Shown piece after piece: positions 44,072-53,072 of a stretch of DNA of 64,000 nt (positions are counted from its first letter, which is position 1; every line of letters starts with the position of its first letter). The notes beneath the pieces were generated by a model. That model was not told the origin of the DNA. It saw only the letters and a list, made by a program, of their open reading frames with translations, and did not search any database. A program made the position numbers and the translations under genes. This DNA comes from Flavobacterium sp. SLB02 (lineage in GTDB: Bacteria; Bacteroidota; Bacteroidia; Flavobacteriales; Flavobacteriaceae). The DNA lies in the NCBI RefSeq assembly GCF_009664855.1, contig NZ_CP045928.1:4713186-4777185 (forward strand), given 5' to 3'.

Positions 44072-44286
44072 TAAATGCTTGATTATTAAAGTACTTGATC
44101 ATTATTCTTTTGTAATTTTATTTAACAACCTTTAGATTAACAAAAATTTGTTAACATAAAAATCGGAACAAATTAACTGTAATATTTTGAATATCACAAA
44201 CTTTTCACTTACATTTCTATTATTCCTATATAACTTAAGAAAAACGGAGTCATAATTATTACAAAAATTTTATTCAATATAAAAGA

Positions 44287-44322
44287 AAAACCCGAAACAT
44301 TCATAAGAACGTTTCGGGTTTT
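44287..44322 (-). terminator. ppiD terminator
   Basis: A perfect 12-base stem (44287-44298 with 44311-44322) containing CCCGAAAC. On the minus strand it is followed by a short TTTCTTTT. Confidence 0.85.
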
Positions 44323-44349
44323 ATATTCAAAACCTTTATTTACTAAAGA

Positions 44350-46449
44350 CTAGTAATTAAATTGTAATCTGTTATCTTCAATTTTAGCGTTAGCTTTCAA
44401 TGCAGGTAAAATTCTGCTTGCATCTGATGCACTTTGCGCTTTTACTTTTGCTACATATTCTGCGTGATTTGCAGCAGCAGGTGCTTTTATAGTACTAATG
44501 TTTTTTACCACATATACTCCTGTATTTCCTTCGATTGGAGCAGAAATTTTGTTTGCTGTTAATGCAAATGCATTACCAACAACTTTAGGCTCTTGTCCAA
44601 CTCCACCAGGCAAAACCGGATTATCCATAGTAACATTAGTTGCTTGTTGAACCGCTACACCAGCGCTTTTAGCTACAGCTTCGATAGTAGAACCTGTCAT
44701 TTTAGCTTTTAACATTTCAGCTTTTTTCTTGTTTTTCAAGATCGACTCAACGTATGGTCTTGCTACTGTTACAGATACTAAACCTGATTTGTTTTCGCTT
44801 TTGTATTGAGCAATTACGTGTCCGATATTAGCGATCTCAAAACGTTTTACATCTCCAACACTAGTTTCTTTGTCATAAGCCCATCTGATGATGTTACGTT
44901 GGTTTCCTAAAGGACCAAACGCTTCATCCATAGCTTTTGCTGTTACAGGAGGAGCTACTTTCAAACCTAACTCTTTTGCTGTAGCATTAAAATCTTTCTT
45001 AGCAGCATCCATTTCGAATTTAGTTGCTAATGTAAATACTTTATCAGAAGTAGCTTCAGAAGGCTCGATTTTTTGAGCAATTGTAGCTAAACGAATTCCG
45101 TCTTGTTTATCAGTAATTTTGATAATGTGAAATCCAAAAGGAGTTTCTACTAAACCAACTTTTCCAATTCCGTTATTGAATACAAAATCATTGAATGGTT
45201 TTACCATTTGGTTTGGACCAAAATAACCTAAATCACCACCTTGTTGTGCAGATGAATCATCAGAACTTGTAAAAGCCAACATCATGAAACTATCTGGATT
45301 TGCCTGAACCTGAGCTAAAATTTCTTCTGCTTTAGCTTTAGCTTCTTCTTTAGTTCTTTTTTCTTTTTGGTTTGGAGTCTGAGATCCTTCATAACCAATT
45401 AAGATATGACTTGCTTTTGCATTTACACCAGCTTTAAATCCTAAAGATTTAGAAATAGCATAGTATCTTCCGTAAATGTATGGTCCGTAAATTGCTCCTG
45501 CAGGCAAACTGAATAATTTATCAGCATCAACAGCTGGTAAAGCATTTTTAGGAACATAAGTAGAGTCATAAGGAACATCAGAATTTGAATTTACAAATTC
45601 AGCAATGTTTGTTGCATTTCTAAAACCTGGTAAAGTATCGTTTTTACCAGTTTTTGCGTTATATTCTACTCTTCCGTTTAATAAAGCAGTGATTTTAGAT
45701 TTGATTTCAGCTTCGTCTTCTTTTGAAGCTTTGTCTTCTACTAAAACATATTGAATTTCACGAGTTGCATCCGCTTTGAATTTTTTCTCGTTTTTCTTCA
45801 TATAATCTACAATTTCTGAATCAGAAATTTTCACCTCGCTATCTTTAATTGAAGAATATAATGCAGCAGCATAAGCAAAGTTTACTTTGTTAGCTTCCAT
45901 TTCATATTTCAATTTTCCTTCGCTAACTGTAGTATAAAGACCTGCTTTTACTAATGTGCTGTAGATTTGGAATTTTGCGTTTAATTCAGCATCTTTTTCT
46001 TTTTCAGAAATAAATTGTGCCGCTTCAGGATTAGCTTTAAAGTATTCTTTAAATTTCGCTACATCAAAAGCACCAGCAGCATTTAGGAACATTGGATTTT
46101 TACCAATGTTTGGATCTGATTTTAAAACTTCAAGTAAGTGTTTCTCACCTACTCTTAATCCTAATTTATCAAACTGAGAAGATAATAATGCGATTGAAAC
46201 TTCTTGATCCCAAACTCTGTTTGCAGCTTCAGTGGAAGTAATCCCTTGTCCACTTTTTTCAACATTACTAACTTTAACTCTAAAGTCTTCAAATGAAATA
46301 TCTTTTCCATCGATGCTTCCTACATCTTTTGAACTTTGACCGAAACTTCCTCTAGTGAATAGATCTTGTATTATAAATGCAAATAATGCAAGTGCAATAA
46401 CTCCTATCAATAAAGCGGAACGCTGTCTAATTTTTGCTAAAACTGCCAT
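44350..46449 (-). CDS. ppiD: Periplasmic folding chaperone / peptidyl-prolyl isomerase, PpiD-like
   Basis: 699 aa from the ATG at 46449, giving MAVLAKIRQRSALLIGVIAL; the frame to 46491 adds 14 unsupported residues. One N-terminal membrane helix (about 12-32), a SurA-N-like chaperone part (about 40-250), a parvulin PPIase domain (about 345-460; KASHILIGYEG, GGDLGYFGPNQMVKPFNDFVF and VETPFGFHIIKI) and a second degenerate domain follow. It assists folding of exported proteins at the inner membrane. Last gene of the coaX-lptC group. Confidence 0.9.
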   Translation of the reverse strand: MAVLAKIRQRSALLIGVIALALFAFIIQDLFTRGSFGQSSKDVGSIDGKDISFEDFRVKVSNVEKSGQGITSTEAANRVWDQEVSIALLSSQFDKLGLRVGEKHLLEVLKSDPNIGKNPMFLNAAGAFDVAKFKEYFKANPEAAQFISEKEKDAELNAKFQIYSTLVKAGLYTTVSEGKLKYEMEANKVNFAYAAALYSSIKDSEVKISDSEIVDYMKKNEKKFKADATREIQYVLVEDKASKEDEAEIKSKITALLNGRVEYNAKTGKNDTLPGFRNATNIAEFVNSNSDVPYDSTYVPKNALPAVDADKLFSLPAGAIYGPYIYGRYYAISKSLGFKAGVNAKASHILIGYEGSQTPNQKEKRTKEEAKAKAEEILAQVQANPDSFMMLAFTSSDDSSAQQGGDLGYFGPNQMVKPFNDFVFNNGIGKVGLVETPFGFHIIKITDKQDGIRLATIAQKIEPSEATSDKVFTLATKFEMDAAKKDFNATAKELGLKVAPPVTAKAMDEAFGPLGNQRNIIRWAYDKETSVGDVKRFEIANIGHVIAQYKSENKSGLVSVTVARPYVESILKNKKKAEMLKAKMTGSTIEAVAKSAGVAVQQATNVTMDNPVLPGGVGQEPKVVGNAFALTANKISAPIEGNTGVYVVKNISTIKAPAAANHAEYVAKVKAQSASDASRILPALKANAKIEDNRLQFNY

Positions 46450-46557
46450 TTTTATTATCGTTAATTTTATATTCAGTTTGCGAAAATACAATTATCTAGT
46501 TAATAACAATACAACTAGCGTTTTATTTTACACAATTTTTTTCATTAATTAAAAAAA

Positions 46558-47820
46558 TCACTCTTTTATTGTCAATTTAACCAATTCAATTTTCTTATTT
46601 GTAGCTTCTTCAATCACAAAATGATAGCTGTCAATCACTATTTCTTCGCCTTTTTGGGGGATTTCTTTTGTCGAATTAACAATAAAGCCACCTAATGTTC
46701 CGTAAGAATCTTCTTCAGGAATATTCAACTTATAGGTTTCATTAAGATATTCGACATCTAACCTTGTCGAGAACAAATACTTACCGTCGCCCAGCTCCTT
46801 TTCGATCAGTTCTTCTTCCTCTGAATCATGTTCGTCTTCAATCTCTCCAAAAAGTTCTTCGACTATATCTTCTATCGTTATTATCCCGGAAGTTCCGCCA
46901 TATTCATCCAAAACAACCGCTACGTTTTTTCGTTTTTTAATCAACGCATTCAAAGCGTCTTTGATCAAAATCGTTTCCGGCACAAATTCAACAGTCATTA
47001 AAACTGATTTTATTGTTTTTGGTTTTTTAAACAAATCAAATGAATGCACATAACCCACAATGTCATCAAGAGAGTTTTGACTGACGACAATTTTAGAATA
47101 TCCTGTCTCTATAAATAAGGCTTTAAGATCCTCGATACTGTCAAATAAATCTATATCGACTATTTCTGTACGGGGCGTCATAATATCACGCGCTTTTACG
47201 CCTGAAAACTCTAATGCGTTCTGAAAAATCTGAATTTCAGAATCGACTTCTTCATCATCTTCGACAGAATTCATTTGCTCTGTGATGTAATTTCCAAGCT
47301 CAATTTTACTAAAATACAACTGAACCTGATCGCCTTCTGTTTTGAAAAATTTTCGCAATACAAAATCCGAAATCCAGATAAAAAAAGTAGAGATATAATA
47401 AAACAATCTGTAAAACAGATAGGCAGGAATTGCAAAAATCTTAATTAATGAATTGGCATAGATTTGAAAAAACACCTTTGGGAAAAATTCTGCCGTTATC
47501 AAAACAACAAAAGTCGAAATTATCGTCTGAACCAATAAACTGGTGAAATTAGAAAAATGAAATCCTAAATTGCCGATACATTTTAGAATTAAATCTCCCA
47601 TAAAAAAACCATACACAACCAACGCTACATTGTTACCAATAAGCATTGCAGCGATAAATTTTGAGGGATTCTCTGTAAGTTTGGTTAGGATTTGGGACAA
47701 AAAATTATCTTGTTTTTTTTCGATTTCAAGATAAATTTTATTCGAAGAAATAAAAGCGATTTCCATTCCTGAAAAAAAGGCTGATAGTATTAAACATAGT
47801 ATTATAATACTAATTTCCAT
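46558..47820 (-). CDS. CNNM/HlyC-CorC family membrane protein with CBS domains
   Basis: 420 aa. The N-terminal DUF21/CNNM membrane domain (about 1-190, three to four helices; LSAFFSGMEIAFISSNK) is followed by a CBS pair (about 205-325; VKARDIMTPRTEIVDID, VVLDEYGGTSGIITIEDIVEELFGEIEDEHD) and a CorC_HlyC C-terminal domain (about 340-420). The family is usually called hemolysin but is now linked to Mg2+/Co2+ transport. It lies 3 bases after the small protein gene. Confidence 0.92.
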   Translation of the reverse strand: MEISIIILCLILSAFFSGMEIAFISSNKIYLEIEKKQDNFLSQILTKLTENPSKFIAAMLIGNNVALVVYGFFMGDLILKCIGNLGFHFSNFTSLLVQTIISTFVVLITAEFFPKVFFQIYANSLIKIFAIPAYLFYRLFYYISTFFIWISDFVLRKFFKTEGDQVQLYFSKIELGNYITEQMNSVEDDEEVDSEIQIFQNALEFSGVKARDIMTPRTEIVDIDLFDSIEDLKALFIETGYSKIVVSQNSLDDIVGYVHSFDLFKKPKTIKSVLMTVEFVPETILIKDALNALIKKRKNVAVVLDEYGGTSGIITIEDIVEELFGEIEDEHDSEEEELIEKELGDGKYLFSTRLDVEYLNETYKLNIPEEDSYGTLGGFIVNSTKEIPQKGEEIVIDSYHFVIEEATNKKIELVKLTIKE

Positions 47821-47823
47821 TTT

Positions 47824-48018
47824 TTACTGTTTTTTATAATGATCATCAAATTTCTTTGCATATTTTCTCCTGAAGAAAAACATAAAAACACTTACACCTG
47901 CGATTATAAAGCTCAACCATGGATTTTCACCAGGCGAATATAGCTTCGTAACTCCATCATAAATGAAAGCAGCTGCAATTAATAAATAAAGATATTGCGT
48001 GTATTTTAAAATGCCCAT
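47824..48018 (-). CDS. Small two-helix membrane protein
   Basis: 64 aa with two membrane segments (about 6-22 and 34-48) and a basic, Tyr/Lys-rich tail RRKYAKKFDDHYKKQ. It fits tightly between lptC (2-base gap) and the CNNM gene (3-base gap), so it is surely translated as part of the operon. Function unknown. Confidence 0.72.
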   Translation of the reverse strand: MGILKYTQYLYLLIAAAFIYDGVTKLYSPGENPWLSFIIAGVSVFMFFFRRKYAKKFDDHYKKQ

Positions 48019-48020
48019 AA

Positions 48021-48578
48021 TTATAATTTTTCGTCTGATTCAAATTCACCGCTAACACGCTGCGAATTAATCACTTTAAAGTCTTTACTAAAATCGATTC
48101 CCTGACCGTAAGAAATACCTTTAGCATCTGTAAGCTTAAATTTTCTTTCGGTATAAAACCATTCGTTTTTCTGGTCAAAATACAACTGCTCAGTTTCAAG
48201 CATCTGACCGGTTTCTGAAGTAATCTTAACCTTTCCCTGCAAATCTATTATACCGGTTAGTTTATATGAAACTGCATAATTTGATACTATAAAAGTACGC
48301 TTTTGTTTTTTATCATATAAAGTAACATCAATTCCTTTTGGGAATTCTGTAAATGGAAAATCCAGATTAGAGTAATCTAACATCTTAGGGCTTTTCAAAA
48401 CACCTGTTATAAGTCCGGAATCTGTATATTTTATATTTACAGTATCTGCATCACTCCCGGGAACAAACTCTGAGAAGTTAATTTTTTGAACTTCTTTAAA
48501 ATTACTTTCGCATCCAAAAAACAGTGTCACAGTAAAAACTGTGACAACTGCTATAATATATCTTTTTGGTAAATTCAT
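48021..48578 (-). CDS. lptC: LPS export periplasmic protein LptC (lipoprotein form)
   Basis: 185 aa. An N-terminal hydrophobic segment ends in FFGCESN, a lipobox, instead of the single membrane anchor of enterobacterial LptC. The rest is the beta-jellyroll repeat fold (SGLITGVLKSPKMLDYSN, GKVKITSETGQMLETEQLYFDQKNEWFYTERKFKLTDAKG). It carries lipopolysaccharide from the LptBFG transporter to the LptA bridge. It follows the outer-membrane protein gene by about 50 bases. Confidence 0.87.
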   Translation of the reverse strand: MNLPKRYIIAVVTVFTVTLFFGCESNFKEVQKINFSEFVPGSDADTVNIKYTDSGLITGVLKSPKMLDYSNLDFPFTEFPKGIDVTLYDKKQKRTFIVSNYAVSYKLTGIIDLQGKVKITSETGQMLETEQLYFDQKNEWFYTERKFKLTDAKGISYGQGIDFSKDFKVINSQRVSGEFESDEKL

Positions 48579-48628
48579 TTGCCAAATGTAGTAAATTGTA
48601 TGAGCTTATAAAAACACAATTTTTATGC

Positions 48629-49858
48629 TTAATTGAATTTACTTTTAACGAACCATCTGTCATTGAAAGAAAAACTCAAACTAAAGTTGAAATAATTCTC
48701 CTGAACTAAAGCTGCAGAGGTTGTTCCTCTTTTACCATATTCAATTCCAACGTTTACGTTTGAAAAAGTTCCGCCACCAATTGGGATTCCTGCTCCTAAA
48801 GACATCCCGAGATCATTAATTGACTCGTTATTAACAATTAGACCTAATTTCTCATATTTCAAACCGGCTCTATAAGTAATTCTGCTTAAATAACTGGTAA
48901 AAGAAGCATAGTTAGGAATAAAATATCCACCCACTGCATATTTTTGATACTTTTCGTAACGTACGTTAGGAGCAGCATTATAATAATTAGCCAATTCTCC
49001 GTTACCCTGAAAAGCAAGTGTAGTACCTACTAACCATTTTCTTGCCTGCCCAATACCGGCACCAATTGTAATTTTATTTGGTAGTTTTAATTCATTTTCT
49101 TGCGAAGGAACCTCATAAGGATCAGGATCGCCGTCTACCGCAATAACCCTGGTACTATTAGAATTTAGAGTACTTGCAAAAGTATAAGCTAAGCTGGTAA
49201 ATACACTTAATTTTTTATTGATTTTTGTTTGATACATGGTACCAATATTAAAACTAACACCTGACAATTCAGAAGCATTAGTTTCTCTTGTGCCATTTTG
49301 AACTCCTGTAGCAAGCTCTATAGTTGTAGTCGTGATTTTACCAAAATTATATTGCACATCACCTCCAATATTCCACTTAGGTGTAATTTTATACCCTAAA
49401 CCAAGGAAAACTTTATTCACACCACCTTTTCCCTGAAGCTGTGAACTTGTTCCGTCTGGTATTGCTGTCTGGTCATTTAAGATTCTATAGTCAACAGAAG
49501 TTACAGGAACCAAACCAAAAGCCGCCCCAAATTTTCCCATTGGGATACCTAATGCCAAATAATCAAAAGTAGATCTTTGAGATTTTGCAGATTCTTCTGT
49601 CGTTTTTAATTTTGCGCTTCCAAAAGTTCCCCCTACTGTAAAAGTAGTTTGTCTCAAACTGGCATAACTTGCCGGATTTTCAATATTCAAATGGATACTA
49701 TCCTGCTCTACCGAAACCCCTGCCATAGACCTATTTTCAAGAGTTCCTTTAAATCTAACATCACCAATTCCGAAGAAAGAATAAGGAGACGCACCCTGTT
49801 GAGCAAATGAAACGAACGAGATAAGCAAACAAGCGCTTACTATAATTTTTTTAATCAT
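48629..49858 (-). CDS. Outer-membrane beta-barrel protein, FadL-like architecture
   Basis: 409 aa with signal peptide (1-19, ending SFAQ). The N-terminal GASPYSFFGIGDVRFKGTLENRSMAGVS and IENPASYASL resemble the hatch region of FadL-like porins. The rest has amphipathic strands with a final aromatic residue (FVKSKFN). The start overlaps coaX by 4 bases (ATGA). The substrate is unknown; a role in fatty-acid uptake is only a structural analogy. Its constant neighbours coaX and lptC suggest a housekeeping envelope task. Confidence 0.72.
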   Translation of the reverse strand: MIKKIIVSACLLISFVSFAQQGASPYSFFGIGDVRFKGTLENRSMAGVSVEQDSIHLNIENPASYASLRQTTFTVGGTFGSAKLKTTEESAKSQRSTFDYLALGIPMGKFGAAFGLVPVTSVDYRILNDQTAIPDGTSSQLQGKGGVNKVFLGLGYKITPKWNIGGDVQYNFGKITTTTIELATGVQNGTRETNASELSGVSFNIGTMYQTKINKKLSVFTSLAYTFASTLNSNSTRVIAVDGDPDPYEVPSQENELKLPNKITIGAGIGQARKWLVGTTLAFQGNGELANYYNAAPNVRYEKYQKYAVGGYFIPNYASFTSYLSRITYRAGLKYEKLGLIVNNESINDLGMSLGAGIPIGGGTFSNVNVGIEYGKRGTTSAALVQENYFNFSLSFSFNDRWFVKSKFN

Positions 49859-50586
49859 TGTCGATTTTTATATTGAAATGTTTGATTCAAACTTTCTAAA
49901 AGGAAATTTGAATTGGCAAATATGGTATTTTTTAATCGTTTAGCCAAAAAAACTGCATCACCTCCCGTTAAAATTATTATAAAATTTGAAAAGTTTGCCC
50001 GATATTCATCGATAAAACCATCAATCTCATAGACGAACCCATTTGCAACTCCGGAGTGAATGGCCTGTTTTGTTGAGTTTCCTATGTAGTTTTCAGGCGT
50101 TTCAAAAGTCAGTAAAGGCAACTTGGCCGTGTAGTTATGTAATGCCTCATAACGCAATCTTAAGCCTGGAGAAATTGCTCCGCCTAAATAATTATCATTT
50201 TCGTCGATAAAATCGTAGGTAATGCAAGTTCCCGCATCGATCACCAACCTGTTTTGTTTAGGAAACTGCAAAGTAGCTCCCGAAGCCAAAATCATCCTGT
50301 CGATTCCTAAAGTTTTTGGAGTAGCATATTTATTTATAAAAGGAAAAGCATCTTCATGGGTGAAAAAATGAACATTCAAATCCTTTTCGAAAGCCAAAAA
50401 AGATTCTTTTTCTATTTTTCCGACCGATGCAACGACCAAATCGGAGCAGTTTGAAAATTTTTTTAAAATTTTTTTAATTTTTTCTTCAAGCTCATTTTTC
50501 TCAAAAACAAAATTTTCAAGAACAGTACTCTCCTCAAAAACAGCAGCTTTAATTCGAGTATTACCAACATCAATTGTTAAAATCAT
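49855..50586 (-). CDS. coaX: Type III pantothenate kinase
   Basis: 243 aa from the ATG at 50586, which gives the family start MILTIDVGNTRIK; the frame continues upstream to 50781 only because the antisense of tRNA-Phe happens to be open. ASKHA motifs: IDVGNTRIK (phosphate 1), LGIDRMILASGA, VIDAGTCITYDFID (phosphate 2), GGAISPGLRLR and TGGDA (adenosine). It phosphorylates pantothenate in the first step of CoA synthesis and, unlike CoaA, is not feedback-inhibited by CoA (family knowledge). Confidence 0.93.
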   Translation of the reverse strand: MILTIDVGNTRIKAAVFEESTVLENFVFEKNELEEKIKKILKKFSNCSDLVVASVGKIEKESFLAFEKDLNVHFFTHEDAFPFINKYATPKTLGIDRMILASGATLQFPKQNRLVIDAGTCITYDFIDENDNYLGGAISPGLRLRYEALHNYTAKLPLLTFETPENYIGNSTKQAIHSGVANGFVYEIDGFIDEYRANFSNFIIILTGGDAVFLAKRLKNTIFANSNFLLESLNQTFQYKNRQ

Positions 50587-50638
50587 ATTTATTTCTTTAC
50601 CATTGCGAAGATACGAATTGATTTTTTTAAAAAAATGT

Positions 50639-50669
50639 TTTGGATAAACGAAAAATGATTCTATCTTTG
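50639..50669 (+). promoter_or_regulatory. Consensus promoter of tRNA-Phe
   Basis: TTTG at 50639-50642, a 19-base spacer and TATCTTTG at 50662-50669: the best match in the window to the Bacteroidota promoter consensus. Transcription should start about 15 bases before the tRNA. Confidence 0.8.
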
Positions 50670-50690
50670 CACCCGCATTGAGCACAAGAC

Positions 50691-50766
50691 GGTACCTTAG
50701 CTCAGATGGTAGAGCAATGGACTGAAAATCCATGTGTCCCTGGTTCGATCCCTGGAGGTACCACCA
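50691..50766 (+). tRNA. tRNA-Phe (anticodon GAA)
   Basis: A full cloverleaf: acceptor GGTACCT/AGGTACC, D arm GCTC/GAGC, anticodon stem ATGGA/TCCAT around CTGAAAA (anticodon GAA), T loop TTCGATC, discriminator A and an encoded CCA at 50764-50766. The T stem CCTGG/CCTGG has a central U-U mismatch. Followed at once by a terminator. Confidence 0.97.
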
Positions 50767-50797
50767 AAACCCGAATAGCAATATTCGGGTTTTTTGT
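50766..50797 (+). terminator. tRNA-Phe terminator
   Basis: AAAACCCGAAT (50766-50776) pairs with ATTCGGGTTTT (50783-50793), followed by more T. It begins at the last base of the encoded CCA. Confidence 0.9.
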
Positions 50798-50845
50798 TTT
50801 ATAGCTTTCTGGCAAATTCCAAAATTTTTAAAATTCCAAAGTTTT

Positions 50846-50966
50846 TACCCAAAGTGCGCTAAGATTTTCACCTGACGTTATGCTGAGAAAACGCAAAGTT
50901 CGCAAAGCTTTACGATAAAAAGCTTTGCGAACTTTGTGTTTTTTACTTTGCGATCTTTGCGGTTAA
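50846..50966. repeat. Nested palindromic intergenic element, copy 2
   Basis: The inner perfect-looking arms CGCAAAGTTCGCAAAGCTT (50892-50910) and AAGCTTTGCGAACTTTGTG (50920-50938) are flanked by an outer arm ACTTTGCGATCTTTGCGGTTAA (50945-50966) and a decayed partner near 50846-50866. Same word set and layout as 21726-21867. Confidence 0.7.
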
Positions 50967-51001
50967 TTTTTTTTTCGCTTAAATCTGGTTCCGAAAAAAA
51001 A

Positions 51002-52321
51002 CTATTGATGAAACACCGAAACCGCAGGGAAATAATATCCTGAATAATTTACCGATGCTATTTTAACTCCTGAATCGGCGTTGAATAAATAAAGATTATT
51101 AATAGAGAAATTAACCCCAAAACCTTCATTTAATGTATTCAGTACCAAAGTGTTTTTCTTTCGATCATAACCAATTCCTGCACCATATAAGATATTTGAA
51201 TTTGTTAAACTAATAAAAGGTTCCGCCAAGGACTCCGGAGTTCCTGTGTATTTATAAACTTCTTTACCACCGCTAAAACTTCCGTTTTTAGCAATAAAAA
51301 TATCATTTTTAGCCGCTGTAATAGATCCCGGATGCCATGCTCCCCAGCTTCCGTAAGCCTGAAAACCTAATGCGATTTCTTTTACTTCAAGCGTATTCGA
51401 ATCTATACTTATAAGTTTTTTACCTCCTGCTGCCCATACTTTTTTATCATCGGTAACTGCAAATCCTAAAACCATACCCGGAATAGTTTTTTCGATAGCC
51501 AATGTCGAAGCATTAATAACAATCACTCCTTTTGAAGCAGACAATGCAAAAATATAACCGTTAGACTTAACGATATCTCCTACCTGACCGGCAATACCAT
51601 CGATTTGCCCATTTACCTCCATAGTATTAAGATTAAGCTTAAATATCCCTTTACTCGAAGTCAAAAGAGCTTGATTTTCATCAATACCTACTACTGCACG
51701 CCAGTCGTTTCCGCCTTTAGCCACGATTCTTTTTTCTTCTTTAAGGGAATAAGCATCAGCAACTACAACTGGTCCGCCAACTTTAGAAACTAAAAATAGT
51801 TTTTTATTGATGATCCTTCCAAATTCTAATGTAGACGTTGCCGGTTTTAGATCCTTATCCGGATTTACTTTTACAAAAACACTGTCTTCCACGGCTTTTG
51901 TATCATATCTGTAAAACCCTACCGTTCCTGTTCCGTGACCAAACCATCCTTCGTTGATCATAAAGAAACCGTTTTCATATGCTCCCCATGCATGAATATC
52001 ATAAGTTAGAGAAACGTTTCCGCCATCATTTTTGGCTGTCATTGTAATTTTAAAATCGCCTCTTGCTTCCGGTTTAAAGATATAAGTAGAATCAGATCCT
52101 ACTACTTTTCCGTCTACGGCCCATTCAAAAGAAACATTCTTTCTATCGGCTAATTTTGAGCTTAATTGCAGCGTTTTTCCAATGGTCAAAGTATCTTTTA
52201 ACTGCTGTTCGCCTTTTATTACAGGTGGAGCTGTAAAATCATCATCATTATTACACGAAATTGTCAGCAGCATCAAAGAGACGATTGCAATTAATGGTTT
52301 GGAAAAAAATTGGTTTTTCAT
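51002..52321 (-). CDS. BtuG-like surface lipoprotein, beta-propeller (probable B12 binding)
   Basis: 439 aa. A lipoprotein signal (LLTISCNNDDD, Cys at about 23, followed by the Asn/Asp run common to surface-exposed Bacteroidota lipoproteins) leads to an Ig/PKD-like domain (about 38-112) and a YncE/DUF5074-type beta-propeller (about 115-439; blades such as GNDWRAVVGIDENQALLTSSKGIFKLNLNTMEV). In Bacteroides, the propeller lipoprotein BtuG captures cobalamin for the BtuB receptor. The upstream cobalamin riboswitch makes that role likely here. No btuB gene is adjacent. Confidence 0.72.
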   Translation of the reverse strand: MKNQFFSKPLIAIVSLMLLTISCNNDDDFTAPPVIKGEQQLKDTLTIGKTLQLSSKLADRKNVSFEWAVDGKVVGSDSTYIFKPEARGDFKITMTAKNDGGNVSLTYDIHAWGAYENGFFMINEGWFGHGTGTVGFYRYDTKAVEDSVFVKVNPDKDLKPATSTLEFGRIINKKLFLVSKVGGPVVVADAYSLKEEKRIVAKGGNDWRAVVGIDENQALLTSSKGIFKLNLNTMEVNGQIDGIAGQVGDIVKSNGYIFALSASKGVIVINASTLAIEKTIPGMVLGFAVTDDKKVWAAGGKKLISIDSNTLEVKEIALGFQAYGSWGAWHPGSITAAKNDIFIAKNGSFSGGKEVYKYTGTPESLAEPFISLTNSNILYGAGIGYDRKKNTLVLNTLNEGFGVNFSINNLYLFNADSGVKIASVNYSGYYFPAVSVFHQ

Positions 52322-52655
52322 TATTAAATATTTAAAAAATTATATTACTTAAATCTTTAAATCGAAATACAATTTACCTGGACAAAAGCGGTATAAGCAC
52401 TTTTGCAAAAGCAAACATCTTGTACAACGATACGTTTTAATGATTTTTTTAATGAAGAAAAACAATGAATCGCATAGAAAAACATCTCGAAGAAAATTGT
52501 TTTGACGATATCATATTTGCAGAAAAAAAAACTCATAAACTCTATTTTTGGCTTACGAGAATAGAATAACGAAACAATACATGATCACACAAAGTGAAAA
52601 GTATTGTTCTTAATTCAAGCTTCAATCCCCGAAAGCTATTTATTACTATAAAAAT
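52322..52655 (-). other. Long untranslated stretch between riboswitch and BtuG-like gene
   Basis: About 330 bases between the riboswitch and the lipoprotein ATG hold no minus-strand gene. A CTTTTGCAAAAG palindrome occurs at about 52400-52411. A plus-strand frame of 34 codons (52465-52569) is present but lacks support. The usual occupant of this spot in related loci is a btuB-type TonB receptor. Confidence 0.5.
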
Positions 52656-52815
52656 GGCAGGTCTTCTGACTTGCTCCCTACACCCAGCCTTCCCTTTCAA
52701 AATGAAAAGTGACGTATTAAAGGGTTTCAGTTAATGAGCTTACAGCTGCGGGACAGTTTTGGATTTTCACCAAATTCCCTTTTAATGTCAATATTGCATC
52801 AATATGACAACCATT
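52656..52815 (-). ncRNA. Cobalamin riboswitch
   Basis: Read on the minus strand, all landmarks of the B12 riboswitch appear in order: GGTTGTCAT-like 5' part, AAAAGGGAATTTGGTGAAAA, TCCAAAACTGTCCCGCAGCT, GTAAGCTC, a GTCAC (kissing-loop region), GGGAAGGCTGGG, and AGTCAGAAGACCTGCC at the 3' end (52656). It binds adenosylcobalamin or another cobalamin and represses downstream expression when B12 is plentiful. The only gene downstream on this strand is the BtuG-like lipoprotein. Confidence 0.92.
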
Positions 52816-53072
52816 TTCTGTTCTAAAATTTGAGCTGCAAAACTAGTGTTTTCTTTCGTAACAAAGCAACAGTCCTTTATTTTAAAGGCTTTGACCATTG
52901 CTGCAAACTATAATTTATTTCGATTTACAAAGCTTTGACTTACCGAATAAATGTTAAATCAACAAATAAACATCATTTGTTAAAAAAGTATCAAATAAAT
53001 AAAAAATTATCTTTTATATTCGTGAAAAAATATTTAATACTCTTAATTGTCATCAAGTATATAAATTAGTTT
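52816..53072. other. Intergenic region between the riboswitch and the MHS gene
   Basis: About 250 bases with no gene. It should contain the minus-strand promoter of the riboswitch transcript and the plus-strand promoter of the transporter. An imperfect stem-loop lies at about 52867-52907 (GCAACAGTCC ... GGCTTTGACCATTGCTGC). No consensus TAnnTTTG box stood out. Confidence 0.4.

Noticed and set aside
44141..44158. TTAACAAAAATTTGTTAA palindrome as an operator
   Set aside because: Short, AT-only and not near a start codon; expected by chance in such AT-rich DNA.
46450..46491. N-terminal extension of ppiD
   Set aside because: The Met at 46449 gives a normal cytoplasmic stub plus membrane helix; the extra 14 residues add nothing.
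50587..50781. Longer coaX frame covering the tRNA-Phe antisense
   Set aside because: The extra 65 residues lie antisense to a functional tRNA and its promoter and do not resemble CoaX; MILTIDVGNTRIK is the normal start.
52465..52569. 34-codon plus-strand frame inside the riboswitch-lipoprotein gap
   Set aside because: It starts MNRIEKHLEENC and looks protein-like, but is short, antisense to the B12-controlled leader, and has no clear ribosome site; chance cannot be excluded.
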